Source of the DNA: Phytobacter palmae | Lineage (GTDB): Bacteria > Pseudomonadota > Gammaproteobacteria > Enterobacterales > Enterobacteriaceae | Direction of reading: 5' to 3' | Assembly: GCA_900112785.1 (NCBI GenBank) | Contig: FONB01000010.1 | Coordinates: 1-64,000, forward strand | Length of the DNA: 64,000 bases | In this document: piece by piece, positions 38,504 to 48,725 of the stretch | Position numbering within the stretch: position 1 is the stretch's first letter | How the letters are laid out: every line of letters starts with the position of its first letter | Program-made: the position numbers and the translations under genes | The notes under the pieces: model-generated | Told to the model about the DNA's origin: nothing | What the model saw: only the letters and a program-made list of their open reading frames with translations | Databases searched by the model: none

Positions 38504-40450
38504 ATGCGGTTGTTTATTGCCGAAAAACCCAGTCTGGGCCGCGCTATTGCGGATGTGCTACCCAGGCCACATCGCAAAGGCGACGGCTATATTGAATGTG
38601 GCAACGGGCAGGTGGTGACCTGGTGTATCGGTCACCTGCTGGAGCAGGCGCAGCCGGATGTTTATGACAGCCGTTACGCGCGCTGGAACCTTGCGGATCT
38701 GCCCATCGTGCCCGAAAAATGGCGGCTGCAACCGCGTCCCTCCGTAACTAAACAGATTAATGTGATCAAGCGTCTGCTCGCCGAGGCGACGGAAGTCGTC
38801 CACGCAGGTGACCCGGACAGAGAAGGGCAGTTACTGGTTGATGAGGTGCTCGATTACCTCGAACTGCCGTCGCAAAAGCGTCAGCAGGTCCAGCGTTGCC
38901 TGATTAACGATCTTAACCCCCAGGCGGTGGAGCGGGCGATTTCACGCCTGCGCGCCAATAGTGAATTTATTCCTTTGTGCGTTTCGGCACTGGCCCGCGC
39001 ACGTGCCGACTGGCTGTATGGCATCAACATGACCCGCGCATACACGTTGCTTGGGCGTAATGCCGGGTATCAGGGGGTGCTTTCCGTTGGCCGGGTACAG
39101 ACACCGGTCCTTGGGCTGGTGGTGCGCCGCGACGAAGAGATCGAGAACTTCGTGGCAAAAGATTTCTTCGAAGTGAAGGCGCATATTATCACCCCGGCCG
39201 GGGAGCGATTCACTGCCCTGTGGCAGCCGAGTGAGGCCTGTGAGCCTTATCAGGATGAAGAAGGTCGTTTGCTGCACCGTCCGCTGGCTGAACACGTGGT
39301 CGCGCGTATTACCGGGCAACCGGCGAATGTTACCGCCTATAATGACAAGCGGGAATCGGAACCGGCACCGTTACCTTTTTCGCTGTCGGCGCTGCAAATT
39401 GAAGCGGCGAAACGCTATGGACTGAGCGCGCAGAACGTACTCGACATCTGCCAGAAACTGTATGAAACCCACAAGCTGATTACCTACCCGCGTTCAGACT
39501 GTCGCTATTTGCCGGAAGAGCATTATGCCGGGCGTCATGCAGTGATGAACGCGATTGGCGCCCATGCGCCGGATCTTCTGCCGCAGCCTGTGGTGAACGC
39601 CGATTTGCGTAATCGCTGCTGGGATGACAAAAAAGTGGATGCCCACCATGCCATTATTCCTACTGCGCGCAGTACAAAGGTGAACCTGAGCGAAGGTGAA
39701 GCCAACGTTTACAATCTGATTGCGCGTCAGTATCTGATGCAGTTTTGTCCCGATGCGCTGTTCCGTAAATGCCAAATCGACCTTGATATTGCCAACGGCA
39801 AATTTATCGCCAAAGCGCGTTTTCTTGCCGAGGCGGGCTGGCGTACGCTGCTGGGGGCCAAAGAGCGTGATGAAGAGAACGACGGAACGCCGCTGCCGGT
39901 CGTGGCGAAAGGCGACGAACTTTTGTGTGAAAAGGGTGAGGTCGTGGAGCGTCAGACACAGCCGCCGCGCCATTTCACGGATGCGACGCTGCTTTCTGCG
40001 ATGACGGGTATTGCCCGCTTTGTGCAGGATAAAGAGCTAAAAAAAATCCTGCGAGCAACGGACGGTCTGGGAACCGAGGCCACCCGCGCAGGCATTATCG
40101 AGCTGCTGTTTAAGCGCGGATTTCTGAGTAAGAAAGGGCGCTATATTCTTTCGACAGAGGCCGGACGCGCGTTGATTCACTCTTTGCCGGAGATGGCCGC
40201 CAGACCGGATATGACCGCGCACTGGGAGTCTGTGCTAACGCAAATAAGCGAGAAGCAGTGTCGTTATCAGGACTTTATGCAACCGCTGGTTGGCACGTTG
40301 CATGAGCTGATTCATCAGGCACGCAACACGCCGGTACAGCGATTTCGGGGCATCACCGCCCCGGCAGGTGAAAAGAAAAAAACATCGGGTAAACGTACAG
40401 CACGCAAACCGCGCAAAGACGACCCGACATCGCCGCAGCCTGCTGTCTGA
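38504..40450 (+). CDS. topB: DNA topoisomerase III
   Basis: This 648-residue type IA topoisomerase decatenates DNA, for example with RecQ. The Toprim start [20 protein letters not shown] is followed by [12 protein letters not shown] (acidic triad), [11 protein letters not shown], and the active-site Tyr in [12 protein letters not shown] near residue 328. The C-terminal tail is basic ([15 protein letters not shown]). The ATG at 38504 matches E. coli; an in-frame ATG at 38486 lies inside selD. It forms an operon with selD. Confidence 0.97.
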   Translation: MRLFIAEKPSLGRAIADVLPRPHRKGDGYIECGNGQVVTWCIGHLLEQAQPDVYDSRYARWNLADLPIVPEKWRLQPRPSVTKQINVIKRLLAEATEVVHAGDPDREGQLLVDEVLDYLELPSQKRQQVQRCLINDLNPQAVERAISRLRANSEFIPLCVSALARARADWLYGINMTRAYTLLGRNAGYQGVLSVGRVQTPVLGLVVRRDEEIENFVAKDFFEVKAHIITPAGERFTALWQPSEACEPYQDEEGRLLHRPLAEHVVARITGQPANVTAYNDKRESEPAPLPFSLSALQIEAAKRYGLSAQNVLDICQKLYETHKLITYPRSDCRYLPEEHYAGRHAVMNAIGAHAPDLLPQPVVNADLRNRCWDDKKVDAHHAIIPTARSTKVNLSEGEANVYNLIARQYLMQFCPDALFRKCQIDLDIANGKFIAKARFLAEAGWRTLLGAKERDEENDGTPLPVVAKGDELLCEKGEVVERQTQPPRHFTDATLLSAMTGIARFVQDKELKKILRATDGLGTEATRAGIIELLFKRGFLSKKGRYILSTEAGRALIHSLPEMAARPDMTAHWESVLTQISEKQCRYQDFMQPLVGTLHELIHQARNTPVQRFRGITAPAGEKKKTSGKRTARKPRKDDPTSPQPAV

Positions 40451-40630
40451 GGCACATATCAGCAAATGCATAAGAAGGGGGGCGGTCACGGGGGAATCAC
40501 CGTGATTTTGCCCAAAGATGACGTTAACTTGCACAATTCGTAAAAAGACGTGATGGTGTCGTCTTCCTGTCACAGCTAAACGGGATTATTATGCGCGCGA
40601 ACACAGACCATTGAGTAGCAGGACTGGAAA

Positions 40631-40801
40631 ATGAGCGAGCAAAAAGCCGTAGAGAAAAGCGAAGTACGTATCCGCGCCACTGTGCGCAACGCGCAATCCG
40701 ATCGCAATGACAAAATGTTCAACGAACTCACCGCGGATGAGCAAATCGCGATCATTCTTAAACGTCACAGGGAAATTGTCTCATCGCTGGTGGTCAACTG
40801 A
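40631..40801 (+). CDS. small protein of unknown function (56 aa)
   Basis: A 56-codon frame preceded by AGGACTGG starts MSEQKAVEKSEVRIRATVRN, continues NDKMFNELTADEQIAIILKRH and ends SSLVVN. It is charged, soluble and probably helical. I do not recognise the family. The frame is too short for a length-based call, but it has a start signal, a protein-like composition and a place between topB and the REP pair. K-12 has ynjI in this interval, which is not the same protein. Confidence 0.5.
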   Translation: MSEQKAVEKSEVRIRATVRNAQSDRNDKMFNELTADEQIAIILKRHREIVSSLVVN

Positions 40802-40815
40802 ACGCCTGATGAGAT

Positions 40816-40881
40816 TGCCCGGCGGCTCTGCGCTTACCGGGCATGGAACATAAAAGCCGGGTCGACGCAGTGCCGCCCGGC
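40816..40881. repeat. REP (BIME) pair between a small gene and gdhA
   Basis: Two GC-rich palindromic units are present. One is TGCCCGG...CCGGGCA with the GCGCTTACCGGGC core (40816-40843). The other is GCCGGG...CCCGGC (40856-40881) in opposite orientation. This is the layout of a bacterial interspersed mosaic element in a convergent intergenic region. Confidence 0.75.
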
Positions 40882-40889
40882 AGAATAAC

Positions 40890-42233
40890 TCAGATAAGAC
40901 CCTGACCGATCATCGCATCCGCCACTTTCACGAAGCCCGCAATGTTTGCGCCGCGCACATAGTGAGTCTGCTTAGCGTCGCCGCCATACTCCACACAGGC
41001 GTGGTGAATATCCAGCATAATGTGTTGCAGACGCGCATCCACTTTTTCCGCTTTCCAGCCAAGACGCGCCGCGTTCTGTGCCATTTCCAGCCCTGACGTT
41101 GCCACTCCTCCGGCATTCGCCGCTTTACCCGGAGCAAACAGTACGCCTGCATCCAGGAACAGATCGGTTGCCGCAATTGTGGTTGGCATATTGGCGCCTT
41201 CCGCGACTGCTTTCACGCCGTTGGCGATAAGCGTACGCGCGGCATCGACGTCCAGTTCGTTCTGGGTGGCACATGGCAGAGCAACATCCACTGGTACTGA
41301 CCAGGGTTGCTGACCTTCAAGGTATTGCAGGCCAAACTCGCGGGCGTAATCCGCCACACGCCCATGCTGCTGTTCTTTGATTTCAATCAGACGCGCCAGT
41401 TTTTCGCTGGTGAAACCAGCCTCATCGACCACCGTGCCGTTGGAGTCAGATGCGGTAACCACGCGTGCGCCAAAGGCCATCGCTTTTTCAATAGCATACT
41501 GCGCTACGTTACCGGAGCCAGAAACGGCAACGCGCAGCCCTTCCAGACCCATACCATGACGTTTGAGCATCGCCTCGGTGAAATAGACGAGTCCATAGCC
41601 GGTGGCTTCCGGGCGAATTAAGCTGCCGCCGAATGAGAGCCCTTTGCCGGTGAACACGCAGGCATTGTTGTTAGAGAGTTTTTTCATCATCCCGGTCATA
41701 AAGCCCACTTCACGCGCGCCTACGCCGATATCACCTGCCGGAACATCAGTATCCGGCCCCAGGTGGCGATACAGCTCGGTCATTAGCGACTGGCAGAAAC
41801 GCATCACTTCCGCGTCGCTCTTCCCTTTTGGATCGAAATCGCTACCGCCTTTACCACCGCCCATCGGCAGGGTAGTGAGGGCATTTTTGAAGGTCTGCTC
41901 GAAGCCAAGGAATTTGAGGATGGATAAGTTGACGGAGGGATGGAAGCGCATGCCGCCTTTAAACGGGCCAATGGCAGAGTTAAATTGCACACGCCACGCG
42001 CGGTTAACCTGCACCTGGTTTTTATCGTCGACCCATACCACGCGGAACTGAATAACACGTTCCGGTTCAACCAGTCTTTCCAGCAGGGATAACTGACGAT
42101 AACGGGGGTTTTGTTCGAGAAAAGGCCACAGTGTGGTCATTACTTCACGTACGGCCTGAGCAAACTCAGGCTGATGCGGATCGCGCTTTTGAACGTGGGA
42201 AAGAAATGATTCAAGAGAGCATGTCTGTTCCAT
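40890..42233 (-). CDS. gdhA: NADP-specific glutamate dehydrogenase
   Basis: This 447-residue hexameric enzyme makes glutamate from 2-oxoglutarate, ammonia and NADPH. It has the catalytic Lys segment LPMGGGKGGSDFDPKG (about residue 120-136), the GIGAREVGFMTG-type segment and the Rossmann GSGNVAQYA. The length equals E. coli GdhA. It is divergent from ynjH. Nitrogen-related genes (hut, ast, yeaG, gdhA) are clustered in this window, and repression by Nac is known for gdhA, but no site was confirmed here. Confidence 0.98.
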   Translation of the reverse strand: MEQTCSLESFLSHVQKRDPHQPEFAQAVREVMTTLWPFLEQNPRYRQLSLLERLVEPERVIQFRVVWVDDKNQVQVNRAWRVQFNSAIGPFKGGMRFHPSVNLSILKFLGFEQTFKNALTTLPMGGGKGGSDFDPKGKSDAEVMRFCQSLMTELYRHLGPDTDVPAGDIGVGAREVGFMTGMMKKLSNNNACVFTGKGLSFGGSLIRPEATGYGLVYFTEAMLKRHGMGLEGLRVAVSGSGNVAQYAIEKAMAFGARVVTASDSNGTVVDEAGFTSEKLARLIEIKEQQHGRVADYAREFGLQYLEGQQPWSVPVDVALPCATQNELDVDAARTLIANGVKAVAEGANMPTTIAATDLFLDAGVLFAPGKAANAGGVATSGLEMAQNAARLGWKAEKVDARLQHIMLDIHHACVEYGGDAKQTHYVRGANIAGFVKVADAMIGQGLI

Positions 42234-42469
42234 AGATATAAGAGCCTCTTATGTTGATGATGGGATTTTATGGTTGTTGTGCGAGAAAAAATCAGCGTTT
42301 TTTCGACTATAACATCTGCAATATGACGTAAAGCAAGTAAAAATAGTTCGGCAGTATCAAATTAATAATGGGTGGCCTGTCATAATAAAAACCGATGACG
42401 AAAGAAATTACGGTTCGTTAATAGAGATACGTTATAGTGATAAAAGGTTCTATTCAGGAAGAAAATGCT

Positions 42470-42754
42470 ATGAAGCGTTCACTGTGGGTATGGGGTTGTG
42501 TGCTGATGGTAGTCTCTGCGGGGGCCAGTGCGGATCGACGCCTGTCGCCGGATGTACAGGTGAATGTGCCGCCGGAAGTGTTTACCTCTGGTGGACAGCA
42601 AAGTTCGCAGCCCTGCAACCAGTGCTGCGTTTATCAGAATCAGAATTACACCGAAGGGGCGGTTATTAAAGCCGAAGGCGTGCTGCTCCAGTGCCAGCGT
42701 GATGAACGCACGGTTTCTACAAACCCGCTGGTCTGGCGGCGCGTGAAGCCATAA
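42470..42754 (+). CDS. ynjH: DUF1496 exported protein YnjH
   Basis: This 94-residue protein has an N-terminal signal peptide (MKRSLWVWGCVLMVVSAGASA) and a DUF1496 body with QPCNQCCVYQNQNYTEGAV and GVLLQCQRDE, including four or more conserved Cys that may form disulphides in the periplasm. The ATG at 42470 follows AGGAAG and is preferred to the one at 42437. Its last 38 bases overlap the convergent nudG, an unusual compact end. Confidence 0.92.
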   Translation: MKRSLWVWGCVLMVVSAGASADRRLSPDVQVNVPPEVFTSGGQQSSQPCNQCCVYQNQNYTEGAVIKAEGVLLQCQRDERTVSTNPLVWRRVKP

Positions 42755-43130
42755 AGGCTTCCAGCAGAGGGATATCTGCAGGCGCAAGCGGCCAGCTAAA
42801 GGCTTCCTGCGGCGCACACCAGATAAGCGCTGCGTGATGATAGCGGGTAAGTGTGCCGGTGAAGGTCGGCACATGCCAGGCATGCAAATTGATAATGCGC
42901 CCGGAGACCTCGCGCTGGTGGCTTGCGATATATGTTGTCGGCACGGCTTCAATACCAAGCTCTTCGCGAAGCTCACGTATTAATGCTTCCGACTGACTCT
43001 CTCCGGCTTCTACCTTACCGCCAGCAAATTCCCACAGCCCTGCCTGATCGCCCTGCTCCGGACGCTGGGCCAGCAAAATCTGACCATCGCGCTCAATAAT
43101 GGCGGCGACAACCTCTATCGTTTTAAGCAT
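42717..43130 (-). CDS. nudG: Nudix hydrolase NudG (CTP/5-hydroxy-CTP pyrophosphatase)
   Basis: This 137-residue enzyme has the Nudix box G(5)E(7)REUxEE: GGKVEAGESQSEALIRELREELG at residues 36-58 by key residues G, E, R, E, E. E. coli NudG hydrolyses oxidised pyrimidine nucleotides such as 5-hydroxy-dCTP. The start at 43130 gives the usual N-terminus MLKTIEVVAAII; the ATG at 43160 is rejected. ynjE ends only 2 bases upstream, so the two are translated together. Confidence 0.95.
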   Translation of the reverse strand: MLKTIEVVAAIIERDGQILLAQRPEQGDQAGLWEFAGGKVEAGESQSEALIRELREELGIEAVPTTYIASHQREVSGRIINLHAWHVPTFTGTLTRYHHAALIWCAPQEAFSWPLAPADIPLLEAFMASRAARPAGL

Positions 43131-43132
43131 GA

Positions 43133-44329
43133 TTATCCATTGTTGTGATGCAAGCTCCACTCATACCAGCCGCCATCATATACCCCGATATTCTTCCAGC
43201 CCATGGCGCGCGCGCAGATAAATGCCAGCGAGGCGCGCCAGCCGGTTCCGCAGTAAAAGGCGATTTGCTGATCTGCGGTAATATTCCATGCTTCCCACAT
43301 GGCCGTAATATAATCCGCGCAGCGTAAGGTCTCATCGGGGTTAAGAAAATCCTCAACGCCATCTTTACCGCTTCCGCCGCGTCCCCAGCGCGCACCGGGG
43401 ATGTCGCCACTGGCATCAATATAAGCATAACCACTGGTCGCGCCGGAATACTCAGCCCAGGAGCGGATACTCACGACCGAGGCATCCTGGCGGTTCAACA
43501 GCGCCTGCGTTTGTGCCAGGGAGAGCATCAATTGCGGTTGAGCGGGGATGGGAGCACCAAAATCGCGTGCGGGCGTGATGGATAGCGTATCGCCGGATAC
43601 AACCGGAAAACCAGTGCGAAGCCAGGCTTGCCAGCCACCGTCCAGCAAACGCACATCCTGCACCCCGGCATATAACAAAATATGGGCCACGCGCGCGGCG
43701 GCAAGAGGGGTACGGCTATAGAGGATGACGGTGGTATCGCAGCATATGCCGTGCGTGGTCAGCACGTCACACAGAGTCTCAGGGGGGACGACATTCCACA
43801 GAGGCTCGCTTTCCAGCTCCTCGGTGTCAAGATAGTCCGCGCCGGGAATATGTCCACGCCGGAACGTATCACGTTCACCCCAACCTGCTTCTATCAATAT
43901 CCACTTCCCGACGGGGTGTTCGCTGACCTGGCGATGAGTCAGTAGCGCGTTAAGCCAGCCTGCCGGAACCAGGTGATGAAAACCGGGCAGACGCTTGAGT
44001 GTAAAAGAAGAGGAGAACGCGTCGCTGATACGCCAGGGAGCATGGAGTCCCTTCTGGCTTAACCAGACCTCTACCGCGTCATTATCTTGCGGTGCGCCAT
44101 AGAGCGCGATAGAGGTTTCAGCGCTTACCGGGCGCAGGGCAGACCAGGAGGCGAACTGCGCGTCCGTCATCTCCTCAAGCCAGGATGCGGCAAGATTACG
44201 CGCGCCTGGAACATGGCCGGATGACCCGTGCAGCGCATCCGGCCAGCCGTTATACAATGCGCTGTCGCGCGTATCGATGACCACGCCATTGTGCTGGCGG
44301 AATCGGCAAAGGGGGATGTTTTTAGTCAT
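43133..44329 (-). CDS. ynjE: rhodanese-domain sulfurtransferase YnjE, without signal peptide
   Basis: This 398-residue protein is a YnjE homologue with three rhodanese-like domains. The active Cys of the last domain is in FYCGTGWRAS near residue 364, and the second domain contains RGHIPGADYLDTEE and VILYSRTPLAAARVAHILLYAG. E. coli YnjE (about 435 residues) has a signal peptide. Here the protein starts MTKNIPLCRFRQHNG at the first domain, and an in-frame TGA lies three codons before the ATG, so the protein should stay in the cytoplasm. The genes ynjABCD, which precede it in K-12, are missing. It may have lost its export signal, or its family branch may be cytoplasmic. Confidence 0.9.
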   Translation of the reverse strand: MTKNIPLCRFRQHNGVVIDTRDSALYNGWPDALHGSSGHVPGARNLAASWLEEMTDAQFASWSALRPVSAETSIALYGAPQDNDAVEVWLSQKGLHAPWRISDAFSSSFTLKRLPGFHHLVPAGWLNALLTHRQVSEHPVGKWILIEAGWGERDTFRRGHIPGADYLDTEELESEPLWNVVPPETLCDVLTTHGICCDTTVILYSRTPLAAARVAHILLYAGVQDVRLLDGGWQAWLRTGFPVVSGDTLSITPARDFGAPIPAQPQLMLSLAQTQALLNRQDASVVSIRSWAEYSGATSGYAYIDASGDIPGARWGRGGSGKDGVEDFLNPDETLRCADYITAMWEAWNITADQQIAFYCGTGWRASLAFICARAMGWKNIGVYDGGWYEWSLHHNNG

Positions 44330-44349
44330 AGCGTGTCAGAGCCAAAGAG

Positions 44350-44370
44350 GGCGGTCATAACATGACCGCC
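44350..44370 (-). terminator. hairpin after xthA
   Basis: GGCGGTCAT and ATGACCGCC form a 9-base stem with a 3-base loop, 18 bases after the xthA stop. The minus strand continues CTCTTTG with no long T run, so termination may be partial and let ynjE be read through. Confidence 0.6.
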
Positions 44371-44388
44371 GCAATGGGAAAGTGACGC

Positions 44389-45198
44389 TTATTCGACCCT
44401 GAAGGTAGCCCATACCGGGGCATGGTCGGAGGGTTTATCCATACTGCGGATATCATAATCGATGCCAGTTTCGATGCAGCGCTCCGCCAGCGGTGAGCTG
44501 GCCAGCAGCAGGTCTATACGCAGACCCCGGTTGTCATCAAAGCCTTTGGAGCGGTAGTCAAACCACGAGAAGCGCTCGTTATTGTCCGGGTTTGCTGCAC
44601 GCCAGGTATCCACCAGCCCCCAGTTGACCAGGCGGCCCATCCATTCACGTTCTTCCGGTAAAAAAGAGCATTTGCCGGTCCGCAACCAGCGTTTGCGGTT
44701 CTCTTCGCCGATACCGATATCCAGATCGGTCGGGCTGATATTCATATCCCCCATGATCAAAACCGGATTCTCTTTTTTAAGCTCATTATCGAGGAAGTTT
44801 TGCAGATCCTGGTAAAACTTCTCTTTGGCCGGGAATTTAACAGGGTGGTCGCGACTTTCTCCCTGCGGGAAATAACCATTGATAACAGTGATGTTACCCA
44901 GCGGAGAGGGAATTTCCGCCATGATGATACGGCGCTGGGCTTCTTCTCCGTCGTCCGGGAAACCGCGACGCACGGAGACAGGTGTCGCTTTGGTCAGTAG
45001 CGCCACGCCATAGTGCCCTTTCTGCCCATGATAAAAGACGTTGTAGCCGAGTTTCGCCACCTCTTCGAGCGGGAACATGTCGTCGTGGACTTTCGTCTCC
45101 TGCAGGCCAATCACATCGGGCTGGTGCTGCTCAACAATGGCTTCCAGTTGATGGGGACGGGCTCGCAGGCCGTTGATATTAAAAGAGACAAATTTCAT
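44389..45198 (-). CDS. xthA: exonuclease III
   Basis: This 269-residue DNA-repair nuclease and AP endonuclease matches E. coli XthA. It begins [18 protein letters not shown], with the metal Glu in [10 protein letters not shown], Tyr/Asp/Asn in the [14 protein letters not shown] segment and the final His in [11 protein letters not shown]. Length equals the family. It ends 60 bases before ynjE. In K-12 astC is the next gene on the divergent side; here a 16-kb insert separates them. Confidence 0.98.
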   Translation of the reverse strand: MKFVSFNINGLRARPHQLEAIVEQHQPDVIGLQETKVHDDMFPLEEVAKLGYNVFYHGQKGHYGVALLTKATPVSVRRGFPDDGEEAQRRIIMAEIPSPLGNITVINGYFPQGESRDHPVKFPAKEKFYQDLQNFLDNELKKENPVLIMGDMNISPTDLDIGIGEENRKRWLRTGKCSFLPEEREWMGRLVNWGLVDTWRAANPDNNERFSWFDYRSKGFDDNRGLRIDLLLASSPLAERCIETGIDYDIRSMDKPSDHAPVWATFRVE

Positions 45199-45573
45199 AG
45201 TCGCCGCCAGATTGCTGTGGGAAATGTGGCTGGGATGTTAGCAGAAAATGACAACGGATGCCTATGGGTCTCGTCGTTAAGAGTCAATCCGTTCTCTTAA
45301 TTAAGCATGAGCAGTTACAGGAATATCTATTAAATGCTCTGTATTATTAAACAGGTTAGTTTGTTTTTGTTAATTACCATGACTTACTTTTAATACTAAT
45401 AAAAACGCAGTATTGATTACACCTTGACTTTGCATTCCATTCAATCAATTCTGTTCGCCCTCGCTAAGTGATGCAATGTCATTTATTAGCCTTGCTATGC
45501 ATGCAATCTGTCTGGCAATACAACGTGTGGAATTGAATGCCGGATTTAATGATGGTCAGGGAGGATGCGTGAC
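45199..45573. other. AT-rich intergenic stretch before the adhesin gene
   Basis: About 375 bases with no supported gene. It holds the promoters of xthA (leftward) and of the adhesin (rightward) and marks the left edge of the insert between xthA and astC. Confidence 0.5.
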
Positions 45574-46587
45574 ATGCAAAGGAAATATAAAATAAAACTA
45601 AATATTCTCATTGGCGGTTGTGTTTTATTGGTTTGTCCCATGACAGTCAGTGCCGTTGAGTTGAATTGTACAGCATATGGCCAGACATCTTATTATAATG
45701 CAAGCCGGACGATAATCGTTCCGGTCGATTCCCTTGAGTTATCAAAAGATAAACTTGATGTTTTGCTGACATCGATGAATAACTACGCAACTTGTGGCGG
45801 TAAAGCACAGCCTAATTATGCCGATGCCGTTCGCACCAGAGCGTTAACGCTCTCGACAGCTTTGACTAATCTTGGTTATCAGGGTTATGTGATATCTAAT
45901 GGTGGCCCAATGGTGTTGTCACCAACGAATTTATGCCTTTGGCCAGACAGCAGTTGCTCAATAATTAATGGGTTTGACAAAACAACCTTATTAAATGTAA
46001 AAATTGGTATCAAGCGTGCTGTAAATTCTGGTAACTGGAAAGCAGGCGCGACTATTGATGCCAATACGGAAATTGCAAATATGTTAACGCAATTCCGATA
46101 TGGACTTGGATCAATGTCATGGGGCACCACATTTAATTGGTCTTTCGTTTTAAAAAATAATATGGTTATCCCTGCCTATACTTGTTCTGTCACCCAATAC
46201 GATAAAAGCGTGACGCTGCCGAATATAAGACGCAGCGATATTGTCGGCCACGGCACGGGCCGTTATCCCAATGCCAAAAAAACATTTAAATTTAATCTTG
46301 CCTGCGATGAACAAACCTCAGTATCGGTGACCTTTGAAGGCGATACCTTAAGCGGAACCGGAACGGATTCGGTGTTAAAAAACAGACTGAGCGGCAATGA
46401 TAACGTTGGCATCCAGTTACTTTTTAACGACAGTACGCCAGTGAAAATGGCCGAAAAAATTACCGTGGCAGCCAGCGCGCAGTCATCTGAGCTGTTGAGC
46501 TTTAATGCCTATTACTACTACAAGGGCGGTGATATCAGCGGCGGCCCCGTTAAAGCAAATACCACCTTTACGTTTGAATACCAGTAA
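45574..46587 (+). CDS. orphan two-domain fimbrial adhesin
   Basis: This 337-residue secreted protein resembles chaperone-usher tip adhesins. The N-terminus is a signal peptide (MQRKYKIKLNILIGGCVLLV, cleavage after TVSA). Residues 25-200 form a lectin-like domain with four spaced Cys. Residues from about 205 form a pilin domain (IPAYTCSVTQYDKSVTLPNI ... FNLACDEQTSVSVTFEGD) ending in the expected penultimate aromatic FEYQ. I chose the ATG at 45574 because GGAGG lies at proper spacing; the ATG at 45565 abuts it. No chaperone, usher or pilin gene is adjacent, so it would rely on machinery elsewhere. The AT content and position in an insert suggest transfer. Confidence 0.8.
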   Translation: MQRKYKIKLNILIGGCVLLVCPMTVSAVELNCTAYGQTSYYNASRTIIVPVDSLELSKDKLDVLLTSMNNYATCGGKAQPNYADAVRTRALTLSTALTNLGYQGYVISNGGPMVLSPTNLCLWPDSSCSIINGFDKTTLLNVKIGIKRAVNSGNWKAGATIDANTEIANMLTQFRYGLGSMSWGTTFNWSFVLKNNMVIPAYTCSVTQYDKSVTLPNIRRSDIVGHGTGRYPNAKKTFKFNLACDEQTSVSVTFEGDTLSGTGTDSVLKNRLSGNDNVGIQLLFNDSTPVKMAEKITVAASAQSSELLSFNAYYYYKGGDISGGPVKANTTFTFEYQ

Positions 46588-46592
46588 TATTG

Positions 46593-46620
46593 AAGGCTGA
46601 CCTGCGCGTCAGCCTTTTGT
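46593..46620 (+). terminator. terminator of the adhesin gene
   Basis: AAGGCTGA and TCAGCCTT flank an 8-base loop and are followed by TTGTTTATTT. It lies between the convergent adhesin and hutG stops. Confidence 0.8.
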
Positions 46621-47442
46621 TTATTTAGCGCTATACCGCGCACGGCCCCATGTCAGCATCCCTTCCAGCAACTGCTGTAATAACGCCTGCAAGGCAGGTG
46701 CCCGTGTTTCAGACCAGCAATAAGGCGGCATTTCGTCCATATAATTCACTTGCGCCAGCTCAAGCTGCACGGCATGGATATCGGCATCGGGTTGGCCATA
46801 AGCACGGGTAATATATCCACCTTTGAAACGTCCGTTAAGCACATGGCTGAACTGCGTCTGCTGTTGGCAGATATTCGTCAGCACACCGCTCAGCTCAGGT
46901 GAGCAACTGGCGCCGCTATTGGTGCCGAGGTTTAAATCGGGTAATTTCCCGTCAAACAGCCGTGGGATGACCGATGCAATTGAGTGAGCGTCAAACAACA
47001 GCGCATAACCAAACTGTTGTTTAATCCGCGCAAGCTCTGAGCGGAGGCACTCATGATAAGGATGCCAGATTTGATCCAGATACGCCTGACGTCGGGCGTC
47101 GTCCGGGGTCATACCAGGTTTAAAGGTGTCGCGGCCATCAAACAGCGTATCGGGAAAGAGGCCAGTCGTTGCCGTGGTGTAGAGCGGTTTGTCGTCAGAC
47201 GGGCGGTTCAGGTCAATAACAAAACGGGAATAATTCCCGACCAGGATACTGGCCCCCTGAGCGCGGGCAAAATCATACAGGCGTGGAATATGCCAGTCTG
47301 TATCGCCTAATGGCAGCGCCGCTTCGCTAAGGCCGTCAGCAACCTCTTGCGTCAGGCGTATTCCGGCGTGGGGAATACTGATCAGTAACGGCGATGTGCC
47401 AGCCGTGAAACTATAGGGTGCAGTGATATCTGAAAAACTCAT
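46621..47442 (-). CDS. hutG: N-formylglutamate deformylase HutG
   Basis: This 273-residue enzyme hydrolyses N-formyl-L-glutamate to glutamate and formate, the last step of the five-step histidine pathway. It has the N-formylglutamate amidohydrolase pattern ([50 protein letters not shown]). It is not of the arginase fold used by formiminoglutamase HutG of Klebsiella and Salmonella. The ATG overlaps the hutI stop (ATGA), so hutI and hutG are translationally coupled. A terminator lies beyond its stop. Confidence 0.93.
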   Translation of the reverse strand: MSFSDITAPYSFTAGTSPLLISIPHAGIRLTQEVADGLSEAALPLGDTDWHIPRLYDFARAQGASILVGNYSRFVIDLNRPSDDKPLYTTATTGLFPDTLFDGRDTFKPGMTPDDARRQAYLDQIWHPYHECLRSELARIKQQFGYALLFDAHSIASVIPRLFDGKLPDLNLGTNSGASCSPELSGVLTNICQQQTQFSHVLNGRFKGGYITRAYGQPDADIHAVQLELAQVNYMDEMPPYCWSETRAPALQALLQQLLEGMLTWGRARYSAK

Positions 47443-48701
47443 AGGTCATGGTTTCCTCGTACTTTTCCGCGATAGACCACCGTGCAGGGCAATTCTCCGC
47501 CCAGCCAGTAGACCAGCTCAGCCGGTCGCGAGAGCGGCCAGTGGATAAAATCGGCGACTTTGCCCACAGCCAGCGTGCCGTGAGAGTCCTGTAACCCGAG
47601 CGCGCGTGCGCCATGGCAGGTGACCCCGGCCAGCGCCTCTTCCGGTGTCAGGCCAAACAGCGTACAACCCATGTTCAGCATCAGGCGTAGCGAAAGCACC
47701 GGGGAGGTGCCGGGGTTGGCGTCGCTCGCCAGCGCCATTGGCACCTTATGCTGGCGGAATGCGGCCACCGGCGGCTGCTGTTTTTCACGTAATAAATAGA
47801 ACGCGCCGGGCAATAACACGGCGACGGTCCCACTGGCCGCCATGGCGATGGCATCTTCCCCGGTGGCATATTCCAGGTGATCGGCTGACAGCGCGTGATG
47901 TCTTGCCGCAAGTGCGCTGCCGTGCAGTGAGGAGAGCTGCTCCGCATGCAATTTTACCGGCAAACCCAGTGCTTTCGCGGTGTCGAATACCCGCTCAACC
48001 TGAGCCGGGGAGAATGCCAGATGTTCGCAAAATGCATCGACCGCATCGGCCAGCTTTTCCCGGGCGACAATCGGCAACAGGGTGTCGCAAATCAGGCGGA
48101 TATACTCATCGGGCTGGTTCTTATATTCGGGGGGAAGCGCATGGGCGGCAAGGCAAGTGGACTTAATTTCAATCGGTAGCCGTGTCGCTAAGGTGCGGAT
48201 CACCCGCAACATTTTCAGTTCACTGTCGACGGAAAGCCCATAGCCCGATTTTATCTCAACACAGGTGACGCCTTCGGCTAACAGCGGGCGCAGGCGGAAT
48301 AACGCCGATTCGATCAGCTCTTCTTCCGTCGCCTCACGGGTGGCGTTAACCGTGGAGATAATCCCACCGCCAGCTGCGGCGATTTCCGCATAACTTACCC
48401 CGTTCAGCCGTTGCTCAAACTCGCCGCTGCGATTGCCGCCAAAGACCAGATGGGTATGGCAATCGACAAAACCGGGCGTTATGAGCCCGCCTGCAAAATC
48501 ATGCTGTTCGGCGTCGGGGAAAGGCGGGCAATCGGCGGCCTGGCCGAGCCAGATAATTTTCCCGTCGGCTACGGCGATAGCGCCGTTTTCTATCTGGCTG
48601 TAGTGCCCGTTTTGCATCGTTACCAGCGTGGCGCCACGCCAGACGCTATCGCAACGGGCTGGCGATGTCGCGGAAAAAGACAACGGTTCGGCTAACGGCA
48701 T
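47439..48701 (-). CDS. hutI: imidazolonepropionase HutI
   Basis: This 420-residue metal-dependent amidohydrolase opens 4-imidazolone-5-propionate to formiminoglutamate. It has the metal motif [13 protein letters not shown], a later His in LHAEQLSS, and [13 protein letters not shown] with the catalytic Asp. I chose the ATG at 48701 (CGGAG at good spacing); the upstream TTG at 48737 lies inside a repressor operator and would not be a start. hutG follows with an ATGA overlap. Confidence 0.95.
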   Translation of the reverse strand: MPLAEPLSFSATSPARCDSVWRGATLVTMQNGHYSQIENGAIAVADGKIIWLGQAADCPPFPDAEQHDFAGGLITPGFVDCHTHLVFGGNRSGEFEQRLNGVSYAEIAAAGGGIISTVNATREATEEELIESALFRLRPLLAEGVTCVEIKSGYGLSVDSELKMLRVIRTLATRLPIEIKSTCLAAHALPPEYKNQPDEYIRLICDTLLPIVAREKLADAVDAFCEHLAFSPAQVERVFDTAKALGLPVKLHAEQLSSLHGSALAARHHALSADHLEYATGEDAIAMAASGTVAVLLPGAFYLLREKQQPPVAAFRQHKVPMALASDANPGTSPVLSLRLMLNMGCTLFGLTPEEALAGVTCHGARALGLQDSHGTLAVGKVADFIHWPLSRPAELVYWLGGELPCTVVYRGKVRGNHDL

Positions 48702-48725
48702 GACAAACTCCGGGTTGGATTTATC

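Noticed and set aside
40816-40881. Terminator of topB or gdhA
   Set aside because: The palindromes lack T runs and have REP-type cores, so I class them as a BIME, although it may reduce read-through.
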